This document shows positions 15,011 through 24,026 of a stretch of 36,081 bases of DNA, one piece after another. Below the pieces are notes generated by a model. That model ran no database searches, was not told the DNA's origin, and saw nothing but the letters and a program-made list of their open reading frames with translations. The first letter of the stretch is position 1. Every line of letters begins with the position of its first letter. The position numbers and the translations under genes were made by a program. The DNA is from RZZS01 sp964498755. Its GTDB lineage: Bacteria; Pseudomonadota; Alphaproteobacteria; Micavibrionales; Micavibrionaceae. The stretch spans positions 1 to 36,081 of the forward strand of contig CAZCIB010000022.1 of assembly GCA_964498755.1 (NCBI GenBank), given 5' to 3'.

Positions 15011-15696
15011 CGCTCTGAAAGCTCGGCCATGGCCTCCCGCAACAAGGGCAATGAAATGCCCCGCTTCTGCCGCATGGCGAGTTTATCGGCCACCTCCACG
15101 AGATCCCGCGCCGCCGCGAAAGAACGCTCAATCCGCGGCAGGATGTAATTCAGCGCGTCATCGCCAATTCTGACCTGCCGGTCGGAAAACATTTTCACCA
15201 GCACAGCCGCCAGAACCGAGTCATCCGGCGCCTGAATCGCCGCTGCGGGGGCGGCGCGCAGGCGCGAAGCCAGATCGCGAATCACAAAATTCTGCCGCAC
15301 GGGCGCGGCGCGCATTGTCACCAGCATCGCGCCGTTGCGCTCTTTCAGTATGTTATAAAGATGAAAGACGTTGCGTTCCGCAGCTTCATCGCCAATCCAG
15401 GGGTCAATGTGGTCCAGAACGACAAGCGGCGCGGTATCCGCAGCCTTTGACGGATCAAGACCGGGTATGTCTCTTGCTCCAAACCATATCGAATTCGTTC
15501 GATTTTGCCACACGGCGGCCAGATGCGTTTTGCCGCTGGCAGGCGGGCCGTAAAGTACAAGCGCCGGCGCGGGCCAGTCCGGCCAGGCGTCGATCCACGC
15601 CACGGCGTCGGCGTTGCCGGAGGCGATAAGAAAATCCTCACGGCCCAGCGCCGTCCTGTGCCCGAGATCAAGCAAAAGCTGCTCCGCCGCAGTCAT
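14980..15696 (-). CDS. hdaA: DnaA-related regulatory ATPase HdaA (Hda homologue)
   Basis: 238 residues consisting of a DnaA-like AAA+ domain without the DnaA DNA-binding domain IV. The Walker A motif is LYGPPASGKTHLA (about 48-60), Walker B is LVVLDHID, and a sensor-like RDLASRL motif with Arg appears about residue 145. Hda works with the DNA sliding clamp to stimulate ATP hydrolysis by DnaA after initiation; the N-terminal QLLLDLGH resembles the clamp-binding QL-L-L motif. The start overlaps the perM stop by four bases (ATGA), indicating translational coupling, an arrangement repeated in other alphaproteobacteria. The 3' end overlaps the sixA-like gene by 31 bases. Confidence 0.9.
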   Translation of the reverse strand: MTAAEQLLLDLGHRTALGREDFLIASGNADAVAWIDAWPDWPAPALVLYGPPASGKTHLAAVWQNRTNSIWFGARDIPGLDPSKAADTAPLVVLDHIDPWIGDEAAERNVFHLYNILKERNGAMLVTMRAAPVRQNFVIRDLASRLRAAPAAAIQAPDDSVLAAVLVKMFSDRQVRIGDDALNYILPRIERSFAAARDLVEVADKLAMRQKRGISLPLLREAMAELSERQDAEASDAP

Positions 15697-16814
15697 GCTT
15701 TACCTTTGGCTGTTTTCGATTTTCCGGCCGTTGTTTTGGAGCTGTTCTTTGCCTGCGCTTTCTTACCCGTGTAAAACGCGCTGGCCTTGTAAAGGTTGAG
15801 CATGAAAGCAATCAGAACGCCAATAACCGCAGCCACGGGCACGGAGATCAGCATCCCGACAATGCCGAACAGAGCCCCGCCCGCCATCACGGCGAACAAA
15901 ACCCAGAGCGGGTGCAGACCGACGGAATCGCCGACCAGTTTCGGCGTGATAAAATTGCCTTCCACGAACTGCCCGACCAGATAAATCGCCGCGATAATCG
16001 CCATGTAAGACAGCTCCCCGGTCTGGAACCACGCGACCGCGACGCTGACGACGAATCCCGTAAACGAACCCAGCATGGGAATAATCGACAACAGCCCGGA
16101 CATCAGGCCGATCAGGATCGCATAATTCAACCCGGCGATGGAAAGCGCGACCGCATAGCCGACTCCCAGCACGGCCATGACCGTCAGTTGCCCGCGCACG
16201 AACCCGGCGATCTTGACGTTGATCTGACCGAGAAGATCGAGAATGGTATCTTTATGATGTCTTGGCATGAGATCTATCACCCAGCTTCTGATGGACGGCC
16301 ATTCCTTCAACATGAAATAAGCCACGATCGGCATAAGGACAATGAAAGAAATTATGCCAACGAGCGCCTGGCCGCCGGCCAGAACGCCGCCGGCCAGATT
16401 GCGCGCGATCCCCGCCGCGGAACCGCCGTGTTCCTGTAAAAACTGCTGCAGGTCTCCGTTTTCAGGCAGCTCGAATTCATTCCAGACGTCCTGCAGCGCC
16501 GGCGGCACATATTGCTTCAGAGACATAACCAGCTCCGGCAAGTCCCGGACAAACTGCAAGGTCTGGTGATACAGTACGGGCCCGGCCGTCACGAAAAGCA
16601 AAGTGAGCAGCAGGATAACGATAAGCACGAGCGCGAGCGCGATAATATTTCTGGAGTATCCGCGCTTTTCAAAGATCTCGACAAGCGGGTTCAAAAGATA
16701 GGCGATGCCAAGGCCCATAACGAAAGGCAGCAGAATTGACTGAAGCAGCCAGACCGCAAGAATAAAAATAGCGGCGACGGAAACCCAGAAAAAGAGATGC
16801 GCGCGCGTTGGCAT
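15693..16814 (-). CDS. AI-2E family transporter (PerM-like)
   Basis: 373 residues with about eight membrane helices. The family pattern is clear: paired N-terminal helices (residues about 8-60), a soluble region around 90-150, and the C-terminal block with GLMSGLLSIIPMLGSFTG and VEGNFITPKLVGDSVGLHP, which is diagnostic for PF01594-type transporters. Members include the TqsA autoinducer-2 exporter and Na+/H+ antiporters, so the substrate cannot be assigned. The C-terminal tail (after about 345) is unusually rich in Lys and Ala. It lies six bases downstream of the DUF2066 gene and shares ATGA with hdaA, so these form one transcript. Confidence 0.93.
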   Translation of the reverse strand: MPTRAHLFFWVSVAAIFILAVWLLQSILLPFVMGLGIAYLLNPLVEIFEKRGYSRNIIALALVLIVILLLTLLFVTAGPVLYHQTLQFVRDLPELVMSLKQYVPPALQDVWNEFELPENGDLQQFLQEHGGSAAGIARNLAGGVLAGGQALVGIISFIVLMPIVAYFMLKEWPSIRSWVIDLMPRHHKDTILDLLGQINVKIAGFVRGQLTVMAVLGVGYAVALSIAGLNYAILIGLMSGLLSIIPMLGSFTGFVVSVAVAWFQTGELSYMAIIAAIYLVGQFVEGNFITPKLVGDSVGLHPLWVLFAVMAGGALFGIVGMLISVPVAAVIGVLIAFMLNLYKASAFYTGKKAQAKNSSKTTAGKSKTAKGKA

Positions 16815-16820
16815 AACTGT

Positions 16821-17993
16821 TTACTCCGTCTGAAAACGTTCTTTTTTCAGCGACAATTCATAAACCAGCGGCGCGGCCGGCCCTCCATAGCCGAAGCCGG
16901 ACCTGTCACGCGTAAAGCCGAGGCGCGGCCGGCTCAGAATAAGATCCTTCTGGGACAGGGCTATTCTCAAACGCTGCTCGTCGCCGCGAAACCGGACCTT
17001 GACCAGCGCCCTTTTCGGGTTCATGGATTCGATCTCCAGAGAGTCAAACAGCTTGATGCTCTCCAGCGCCTCGCGCACTTCAATCCACTCCGGCATGCCG
17101 TCATAATTGACGCGCATGGAAATGTCCTTGATCTGCTGCGGGTTGACCGCCGTGATTTCTTTCCAGATATTTTGCAGTTCGCGCCTTACGGACAGGGCCG
17201 CGCGGTCGAAAAACGCCTCGCGGCTTTCGTCCTGCTCCCGGACGACGTCGATCTTTTTGGCGAATTGCGGCACGCCTGTCGTCGCCACGTAAAGATTGAT
17301 GCTTAAGGACTGGACCCTGCTATCCTGTCCGTCGCTCCATCCCGGCGCGGCAAGCAATAACAGGACCTCGCCAGCGCCATAACGGGCGCGCATATCCTCC
17401 AGCTTCGACCAGTTCTGGTTCAGCGCCGCGTCCTCGTTAATATCCTGCATGTCCTGAACATCGCCAATCGGCGCGACGACGGGAACGAGCCCGCCCCGGC
17501 CGTCCTGCCGCTTCCACGCCGCCAGCCACGGATTGTCGTCCGACCAGAGCAGCGAGCGCGATCCCCACTGGTAAAACGGCACGACCAAAACGGGCTTGCT
17601 GGCGACGTTGGCGTGCGCGATGCCGCGTCCGGAAAAGAATTGCCGCACGGCCCTGTCTTTGAACCGGAACGTGTAAACGCCGACATAGCGCACGCTGGAA
17701 AGCTGCTCGTTTATAATTTCAAAATCCTGAACCAGAGAAGAAACAGTTGCAGTATCCGGCGTTTCGAAAGAGGCAAACTCCGAGGCGGGTAAAAGCCGTT
17801 CAGCAAGCGCACGGAAAGCTTTAGCCTGTCCCTCGTTAAACGCCTGCTCCCGCGCTTCGGCGGCGCTGTCCGCCGTTACGTCGACTTCAACGCGGTGGAC
17901 GGTAAACGCGTCATCAGCCGCGTACGCTCCTTGCGGAAAAAACGCCAGCAGGACTGTCAGCGCAAGAATAAATGCTCTATAAGGAATAACCAT
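16821..17993 (-). CDS. DUF2066 domain secreted protein
   Basis: 390 residues. The signal peptide covers about 1-25 (ALTVLLAFFPQGAYA), so the protein is periplasmic or membrane-associated. The mature N-terminal part (FTVHRVEVDVTADSAAEAREQAFNEG..) is the hallmark of DUF2066, followed by a segment that reads like other members (RYVGVYTFRF, VLVVPFYQWG) and a C-terminal region of beta-rich repeats. Biochemical role is unknown. The gene is between purM (96 bases upstream) and perM (six bases downstream) on the same strand, an order conserved in alphaproteobacteria. AGGGAC stands directly before ATG 17993. Confidence 0.88.
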   Translation of the reverse strand: MVIPYRAFILALTVLLAFFPQGAYAADDAFTVHRVEVDVTADSAAEAREQAFNEGQAKAFRALAERLLPASEFASFETPDTATVSSLVQDFEIINEQLSSVRYVGVYTFRFKDRAVRQFFSGRGIAHANVASKPVLVVPFYQWGSRSLLWSDDNPWLAAWKRQDGRGGLVPVVAPIGDVQDMQDINEDAALNQNWSKLEDMRARYGAGEVLLLLAAPGWSDGQDSRVQSLSINLYVATTGVPQFAKKIDVVREQDESREAFFDRAALSVRRELQNIWKEITAVNPQQIKDISMRVNYDGMPEWIEVREALESIKLFDSLEIESMNPKRALVKVRFRGDEQRLRIALSQKDLILSRPRLGFTRDRSGFGYGGPAAPLVYELSLKKERFQTE

Positions 17994-18089
17994 GTCCCTA
18001 CTTATAACGATGTGATGCGATGAAAGAAAGCGCCTTAGCGCCGCTCGCCTAGAATGACGCGTGACAGATAAGAGGAAAATTTCTTCGCG

Positions 18090-19289
18090 CTAGCTTTTCA
18101 AACCGCTGTATCCGCTCAGGAACGCTTTTCTAGGCCTGTTTTCCCAATTCAGCGCGCCTTTGTAAACGACTTCCCGCTCACCATCGCCCACAATCTCGCC
18201 AAAAGCATAGGCCTCGCAGCCCTGATCCTCGGCAATTTTAACCAACGATTCTTCTTGGGAAGGGTCAATAACAGCAACAAGTCCGGCCCCCATGTTGAAG
18301 GTTCGCAGCATTGCCTCGTCGCTGCGCGGCCCGTTACTTCCTGAGTCCCTGATAACCTGGAAAATTTCCGGAACACGAAGCAATGTCAGATCAATTTCCG
18401 CATTACATGGAAGCGGATCATATACGGCTTTGTCAGATACAGCATCCGGAAGTATCCGCCTCAGATTGTCAGAAATGCCGCCGCCCGTAATGTGCGCAAG
18501 TCCGTGCGGCTTCAGCCCTTGCTCAAGCCAGGCGCGCACAAGCTGTAAATAGCACATATGCGGCTCCAGCACGGCGTTCAACGCCGTTCTTCCATCCTTA
18601 AGTCTATGAGCGCACAAATCAGGCCGCTCACGCATGAAGATATCACGGATAAGCGTGTAACCGTTCGTGTGCGGCCCATTTGCCGCAACGCAGACGAGCT
18701 TGTCACCTATACGAATGTCGCGAGGCCCCTCAACATGCTCAGAAGGGAGAAGTTCTCCAAGCGCAACGATGCAGGGCGTAATATGATTGCGGTTGGCAAA
18801 GATGTCAGGTTGCTCCGAAATCTCTCCGCCACAGATGAACATTCCGTAAGCGGCGCTGATATCAACCATAGTTTTCACCAGAAATTCACCCTCTCCGGGG
18901 GCCAGATGATCAACAAAGGCGACATCCTGAGCCAGCCTTGGAACCGCCCCGGTCACTGCCAGATCGTTAACCAGATGATTGACCGTATCCGCAACCATAA
19001 GCCGGATTGCGTCTTCACGACTCATGCCACCTTCTTTAATGCCTGTATGGAAGGCCAATAAAGGCTTTGTTCCCGGCTCTTCTGATTTCATCGCCATTAA
19101 TGGCGCGTCGCCGTCCAGCCCGGCAAAACGCGGAAATAACTTTGACATGGACATGATCGCGGCAAAAGCGTCCGAGTGGCCGACAAGTCCACCTTCAGCG
19201 GAAATCAGGTCGAGAACCCCGGAAATGGTCGTCTTCTTTTGATTTACATCGACGCGGTAATCGCCCGCGTCCTGGGCCTTCAAACTCAT
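18090..19289 (-). CDS. purM: PurM-like protein (phosphoribosylformylglycinamidine cyclo-ligase), divergent
   Basis: 399 residues, about 50 longer than typical PurM. PurM closes FGAM to aminoimidazole ribotide using ATP in purine synthesis. Conserved PurM landmarks include VNDLAVTGAVPR, FICGGEISEQP (like GGETAEMP), GPHTNGYTL and HITGGGISDNLRRILP. The usual motif DGVGTK near the start of the ATP site is replaced by HTGIKEGG, and the YKDAGVD loop is also altered, so activity may differ. Start 19289 is chosen for its GGAG Shine-Dalgarno and the MSLKAQDAG N terminus; the reading frame extends 20 codons further upstream without a ribosome site. It is transcribed away from purN. Confidence 0.8.
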   Translation of the reverse strand: MSLKAQDAGDYRVDVNQKKTTISGVLDLISAEGGLVGHSDAFAAIMSMSKLFPRFAGLDGDAPLMAMKSEEPGTKPLLAFHTGIKEGGMSREDAIRLMVADTVNHLVNDLAVTGAVPRLAQDVAFVDHLAPGEGEFLVKTMVDISAAYGMFICGGEISEQPDIFANRNHITPCIVALGELLPSEHVEGPRDIRIGDKLVCVAANGPHTNGYTLIRDIFMRERPDLCAHRLKDGRTALNAVLEPHMCYLQLVRAWLEQGLKPHGLAHITGGGISDNLRRILPDAVSDKAVYDPLPCNAEIDLTLLRVPEIFQVIRDSGSNGPRSDEAMLRTFNMGAGLVAVIDPSQEESLVKIAEDQGCEAYAFGEIVGDGEREVVYKGALNWENRPRKAFLSGYSGLKS

Positions 19290-19393
19290 AAACATCTCCA
19301 AGCGCCTATTAATCACGTTAGGGATAAAGACATCCACAAGCATTTGCAAGCTGCAAGAAAATGACGCTATGATTGCTTCGTTTCGGAGAGTGC

Positions 19394-20011
19394 ATGGGGC
19401 GCGTATTGAGCAAAGACGAAAAAATCAACCTCGCCGTACTGATTTCCGGAAGCGGGTCCAACTTGCAGGCCCTGATTGACGCCTGCGCCGATGAGAATTT
19501 CCCCGCCCGCGTTGCGGTCGTGATTTCCAACAAAGCGGACGCCTACGGCCTGCAGCGCGCAAAAAACGCGGCCATTCCCGCCTTCGTCGTTGACCATAAA
19601 CAGCGCGCAAGCCGCGAAGACTTTGAGCGCGCAATGCTGGAAATCCTCGATCAGTATCCGGTAGACCTTGTCTGTCTTGCGGGTTTTATGCGCATTCTCT
19701 CACCGCATTTCGTCGCGCGCTGGCGCGGCCGCATGATCAACACGCACCCCTCGCTGCTCCCCAAACATGGCGGCCCGGGGATGTACGGAATACACGTTCA
19801 CCGCGCCGTTCTGTCCTGCGGCGACGCGGAAAGCGGCGTCAGCATTCACCACGTCACGGAGGAATGCGATCAGGGGCCCGTCGTCCTCCAGAGAAAAGTG
19901 CCCGTCTTTAAAGACGACACAGAAGAAACGCTTGGCGCCCGCGTCCTGCAGCAGGAGCATCTCGCCTATGTCGAGGCCGTCCGGAAATTTGCTGTTAATA
20001 CTAAAATTTAG
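19394..20011 (+). CDS. purN: Phosphoribosylglycinamide formyltransferase
   Basis: 205 residues, typical for PurN. It transfers the formyl group of 10-formyl-THF to glycinamide ribonucleotide in purine biosynthesis. The N-terminal phosphate-binding loop is AVLISGSGSNLQAL, followed by the catalytic region AGFMRILSP and INTHPSLLPKHGGPGMYG with the active-site Asn and His. The later VSIHHVTEECDQGPVV carries the catalytic Asp. ATG 19394 has GGAGAG five bases upstream; an in-frame TTG at 19373 is less likely. It is divergent from purM with about 104 bases between, so the pair may share a regulated intergenic region. The kinase gene begins about 50 bases downstream. Confidence 0.95.
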   Translation: MGRVLSKDEKINLAVLISGSGSNLQALIDACADENFPARVAVVISNKADAYGLQRAKNAAIPAFVVDHKQRASREDFERAMLEILDQYPVDLVCLAGFMRILSPHFVARWRGRMINTHPSLLPKHGGPGMYGIHVHRAVLSCGDAESGVSIHHVTEECDQGPVVLQRKVPVFKDDTEETLGARVLQQEHLAYVEAVRKFAVNTKI

Positions 20012-20065
20012 CTTTTGAATAGTATACTATGGATTGCCTTAAACAATCAGGGGCTTCGATTGTCC

Positions 20066-23000
20066 ATGCTGGCTTTTACGTTTCGCAAAAGATTTTTGAT
20101 CTCCATGGCGCTTGGCGTTCTGGCGTCGGTCCTTTGCGCGTCTGCGTCTTCCGCGAACGAAGCCGCTCATATGCTGGTGCTGGCGTCAGAGAATAAGGAA
20201 TATTCCGCGGGTCCATACGCCTACATTATCCACGATCCGCGAAGACTGGAAACGTATCAAACCGTCATTGATCGCTACCGCAGCGGAAACCGGGGAGAAA
20301 AAAACAATACGGGTCTGATACGGCTCGGCACAAACGGCGACGCGCACTGGCTTCTCCTGAACGTCCATAACAACACGGAAAACTCTGACTGGGTTTTATC
20401 TTTCGGCGCGCATAAAGACGGACGCTTCGGCGTTGCCGATGAGATTTATATATATGACTTTGAAAACATGCGCGAAATTCTTGACGCCGTACCGCGCAAA
20501 GACAAAAACAAAGAGGATCTTGCGGAAAACCTGAACGAGACCTCTGTCCCTTTCACCCTGGAGCCAAACAAAAAGGCGCTCATCTTTGTTTATCTCAAGC
20601 CACGCCCGGGCATTCCATTCACTTTTCCTGTGCAGATAGAAAGCCAGACGCGCCATACGGCAAATTACGCGTCCCTGCTCAGGTTTGAAATTCTCTATTC
20701 TGGCTTTTTTATTCTCGCCGCAGGGTTTTTCGCCGGGTTTTCATGTCTCCGCAAAGATTTAACCTACTTGCTTTTCAGCGTTACCATACTGTCTGAACTC
20801 GCCTATTTCTTCTTTGCGAATAACACGGTTTTTACAACGAATGAATTATTCGACGACCTGAAAGGACTCATTTTGTCCCTGACTGTCATATCAGGCTTGG
20901 CGCTAACAAAATGCTTTCTCCGCATCCGCTCTGACGACGTCACAATGAACGTTATATTGCAGGGGCTGGGCGCGACCCTGATCATAAAAGACCTGATCGT
21001 GTTCACGATACTGCCGGAAAACGGCCTGTTGAATACGCTTTTTGTCTTCGGCATACCCGCTGTCGTATTGCTGTTGCTCATATTTCTGTGCTTTTTTGAA
21101 GCGCGCAACAGCAAATACGGCGCGCAATTCTATGCATTTAGCTGGTGCATTATCGTGGCGGGCCTTGCCATGCATATGGCCACCGCAGTCGGAGCTCTGC
21201 CCGGATGGACTTTCCTGATTAACGCTTACTGGTACGCAATCCCCTTACAGGTGATTTTATTTACGGTTGCGGCCTTTCAGCAAATCGAATTGATTGAAGA
21301 AGACAACAGGCAGCGGAGGCTGAAAGAAACGCGCGAGCAGGCTTCGGTTGCGCGGCTCAAGCAATCGAAAGAATCCGCTGACCAGCAACGCCTTTTGCGC
21401 GTAATTGAACGTGAACGCGAAATCATGGCCGAGCTTCGCGAGCGTGAAGCGCAACGCTCTGAAGAAATGCGCATAGCCAAAGAAGGCGCCGATGAGGCCA
21501 ACAGGGCAAAATCGGCTTTCCTTGCCGTCGTTAGCCATGAAATCCGCACGCCCATGACCGGCATCATGGGGATGGTCCGCTTGCTCCTTGATACGAAACT
21601 CAGCCAGACACAGCACGAATACGCGCAGACCATACAGGACTCTGGCGACGCCATGCTGGCCCTCTTGAACGACATCCTCGATTTCGAAAAAATCGAAAGC
21701 GGCAAGATGGAGCTGGAACATGTGGACTTCGACCTGCACAGGCTGCTCAACGGCGTGATTACGCTAATGTCCGGACACGCCGCTGAAAAAAATATTTACC
21801 TGAAAATTGACCTGAAAGACGAAGTCCCTCAATACGTCAAAGGCGATCCCGTCCGCCTGCGTCAGGTTCTGCTTAACCTGACGGCGAACGCGCTAAAATT
21901 TACGAGTGAAGGCGGCGTTACGCTCTGGATCGCAAACAGGAGCGCAAGCATAAACACTGGCGCCGACGATGATGAGCAAAAGCCGAAACGCCAGAGAAGT
22001 TCGCATCTGATTTATTTCGGTGTGCAGGATACGGGGATCGGCATTTCGGAAAGCGCGCAACGAAATCTGTTTAGCCCCTTTTCCCAGGCGGACTCAAGCA
22101 TCTCCAGAAAATTTGGCGGCACCGGCCTCGGTCTCGCAATTTGTAAACGCCTGATAGAACGCATGGGCGGCGATATTATGATCGAAAGTAAAGAAGGCAG
22201 GGGCAGTACTTTTTACTTTACGGTCGAGATGGAAGAAGGCTCCGCTGAAGCGTCGCTCGACGTCGAAGAGAAATATCCGCAGGAAGCGGAGTTTCAGCCT
22301 TTGCACGTCCTGGTCGTTGATGACAACGAAATCAACCAGAAAGTGATTCACGGCCTTCTGGAAAGAGAGGGGCATACTGCCGAAAGCGCTCATTCCGCAG
22401 AGGAAGCGCTTGAACTGGCGGGGCACAAATTCTTTGACATGATTTTCATGGATATTGAATTACCGGGAATGAACGGTGACGAAGCCACCAAAATGCTGCG
22501 CAGGAATACGGATCCCAGAATATCGGCGCTTCCTGTTTTTGCGCTGACAGGTAATGTCCGCGACGAAGATATTCGCCGCTTTTACAATGCGACAATGAAC
22601 GGCTTTGTGCCCAAACCTGTCGACCCGGAAAGCCTTAAAAGAGCCATAAACAATGTCATCTCGGGTGAACTCGACAACCCGCTTGGAATTACGGGGCGCG
22701 ATGATGATCCCGGGGATCAGCGAAACACACATAACGAAGAGCCGGATGACCCCGGAAACGGTCTGGAGGCTCCTCCCACGGCCGGGCAGGAAGGTGGAGC
22801 GACTGTAAACAACACGCCGGCCGCCGACGCAACGGAAACGCAGGATGCCGGACGGGGCGACGCTCCGGAGACGGAAGCCGCCGAAACGGCGGAACCTGAT
22901 TTTGCGGACGACAGTTTTGCGGAAGCCATAAACTGGAAATATAACGAAGAGCAGCAACAAAATAATAGCGCAGCGCAATCAGATGACGGGCCAGAAAAGG

Positions 23001-23515
23001 AACCTGAAAACAAAACAGAACTTACCGAGCCACTGGATGAGTTTGCTCACGACAGCCCCTCCTACAAGCGGCGCGAGGTAGAACAGCCGCCCATTGTTCT
23101 GGCCGCAAAACAGATGGAAGAGGAAGACTTTGTAAGCCGTGAAAGCGAAGCCGCTCCGGAGCCGGAAGATGATTATCCCGCCTTTGACGAAGCGACGCTC
23201 AGTACCCTGAAAAGCAGCCTTGGCGGCGATCAGCTTGGTGAACTGATTTCAGGTCTGGTTGAAAAGGCCGATGAAATCGTCGCCGATCTTATGGATGCGC
23301 GGAGCGTTATGGATCTTGATCGCATTTCAGCGCGCGCTCATGAACTCAAAGGCATGGCCGGAAACTTTGGACTAACGCATCTTAGCAATCTTGCCTCTGA
23401 AGCTGAAAGGGCCGCCAAGGAAGGCCGCGCAGAAGACCTTCCAAAGCTTATTGCCGCGATGCCTGACGCTAACGCGAAAGCTACAAAGGCTGTACAGGAG
23501 TGGCTGGGAAGTTAG
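20066..23515 (+). CDS. Hybrid sensor histidine kinase with 7TM-DISM sensor, receiver and Hpt domains
   Basis: 1149 residues from ATG 20066. Order of parts: signal peptide (about 1-32); extracytoplasmic beta domain of the 7TMR-DISMED2 type (about 40-205); seven membrane helices (about 215-410); coiled-coil linker; HisKA with His491 in VVSHEIRTPM; HATPase with NLTANALKF, DTGIGI and GGTGLGLAI; receiver with Asp796 in MIFMDIELPGM; an acidic, Pro/Glu-rich linker of about 200 residues; and a C-terminal Hpt domain with His1092 in RAHELKGMAGNFG. It is thus a complete His-Asp-His phosphorelay ending on Hpt, needing a separate receiver as final target. A TTG at 20060 with AGGGG six bases upstream is an equally plausible start, and TATACT at 20022 may be its -10 box. 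The ligand is unknown. Confidence 0.93.
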   Translation: MLAFTFRKRFLISMALGVLASVLCASASSANEAAHMLVLASENKEYSAGPYAYIIHDPRRLETYQTVIDRYRSGNRGEKNNTGLIRLGTNGDAHWLLLNVHNNTENSDWVLSFGAHKDGRFGVADEIYIYDFENMREILDAVPRKDKNKEDLAENLNETSVPFTLEPNKKALIFVYLKPRPGIPFTFPVQIESQTRHTANYASLLRFEILYSGFFILAAGFFAGFSCLRKDLTYLLFSVTILSELAYFFFANNTVFTTNELFDDLKGLILSLTVISGLALTKCFLRIRSDDVTMNVILQGLGATLIIKDLIVFTILPENGLLNTLFVFGIPAVVLLLLIFLCFFEARNSKYGAQFYAFSWCIIVAGLAMHMATAVGALPGWTFLINAYWYAIPLQVILFTVAAFQQIELIEEDNRQRRLKETREQASVARLKQSKESADQQRLLRVIEREREIMAELREREAQRSEEMRIAKEGADEANRAKSAFLAVVSHEIRTPMTGIMGMVRLLLDTKLSQTQHEYAQTIQDSGDAMLALLNDILDFEKIESGKMELEHVDFDLHRLLNGVITLMSGHAAEKNIYLKIDLKDEVPQYVKGDPVRLRQVLLNLTANALKFTSEGGVTLWIANRSASINTGADDDEQKPKRQRSSHLIYFGVQDTGIGISESAQRNLFSPFSQADSSISRKFGGTGLGLAICKRLIERMGGDIMIESKEGRGSTFYFTVEMEEGSAEASLDVEEKYPQEAEFQPLHVLVVDDNEINQKVIHGLLEREGHTAESAHSAEEALELAGHKFFDMIFMDIELPGMNGDEATKMLRRNTDPRISALPVFALTGNVRDEDIRRFYNATMNGFVPKPVDPESLKRAINNVISGELDNPLGITGRDDDPGDQRNTHNEEPDDPGNGLEAPPTAGQEGGATVNNTPAADATETQDAGRGDAPETEAAETAEPDFADDSFAEAINWKYNEEQQQNNSAAQSDDGPEKEPENKTELTEPLDEFAHDSPSYKRREVEQPPIVLAAKQMEEEDFVSRESEAAPEPEDDYPAFDEATLSTLKSSLGGDQLGELISGLVEKADEIVADLMDARSVMDLDRISARAHELKGMAGNFGLTHLSNLASEAERAAKEGRAEDLPKLIAAMPDANAKATKAVQEWLGS

Positions 23516-23530
23516 ACTTCCCCGTTGGCG

Positions 23531-23953
23531 TCAACCTACAATTTCTATGTCGGAGAAAAAGAAAGCGATTTCCTTCAGCGCATTCTCCGGCGAATCCGAA
23601 CCATGCACGGAATTGGCCTCAATGCTTTCTGCGTATTCAGCGCGAATTGTGCCCGGATCCGCATTTGCAGGATTGGTTGCGCCCATAACCTGGCGGTTTA
23701 AAGCAACGGCGTTATCGCCTTCGAAAACCTGCACAACGACCGGGCCAGAGGTCATAAAACTGACAAGACTGTCATAGAACGGACGCTCTTTATGCACTTC
23801 ATAAAAACGCTCCGCCATATCGCGGCTTAAACGCATGCGCTTTTGCGCAACAATGCGCAGCCCGGCTTCTTCGAAATTTGCGTTGATCGCGCCGGTAAGA
23901 TTTCTGCGGGTTGCGTCCGGTTTGATGATTGAAAGTGTTCTTTCAAGCGCCAT
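23531..23953 (-). CDS. ndk: Nucleoside diphosphate kinase
   Basis: 140 residues, standard length. It moves the gamma phosphate from ATP to nucleoside diphosphates through a phosphohistidine. The N terminus MALERTLSIIKPDATRRN contains the conserved Lys11, and the active-site His117 sits in NSVHGSDS. The VMGATNPANADPGTIR loop is fully conserved. It is the last gene of a minus-strand run after tyrS and an unknown protein (73 bases upstream) and is convergent with the kinase gene, whose stop lies 15 bases from its own. Confidence 0.98.
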   Translation of the reverse strand: MALERTLSIIKPDATRRNLTGAINANFEEAGLRIVAQKRMRLSRDMAERFYEVHKERPFYDSLVSFMTSGPVVVQVFEGDNAVALNRQVMGATNPANADPGTIRAEYAESIEANSVHGSDSPENALKEIAFFFSDIEIVG

Positions 23954-24026
23954 TTCTTCCTCTTGATTGTTTATAATCGCTAGTGCTTATACAGCGCTCA
24001 CGCCTTGTTTTTCAAGCTTAATCTTG

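Noticed and set aside
17994..18089. GC-rich repeats between purM and the DUF2066 gene as a possible REP element
   Set aside because: Partial symmetries such as GCGC...GCGC are short, and they do not match the repeat families elsewhere in the window.
19290..19349. Twenty-codon N-terminal extension of PurM
   Set aside because: No ribosome site at 19349, whereas GGAG precedes 19289; the extra residues do not resemble PurM N termini.
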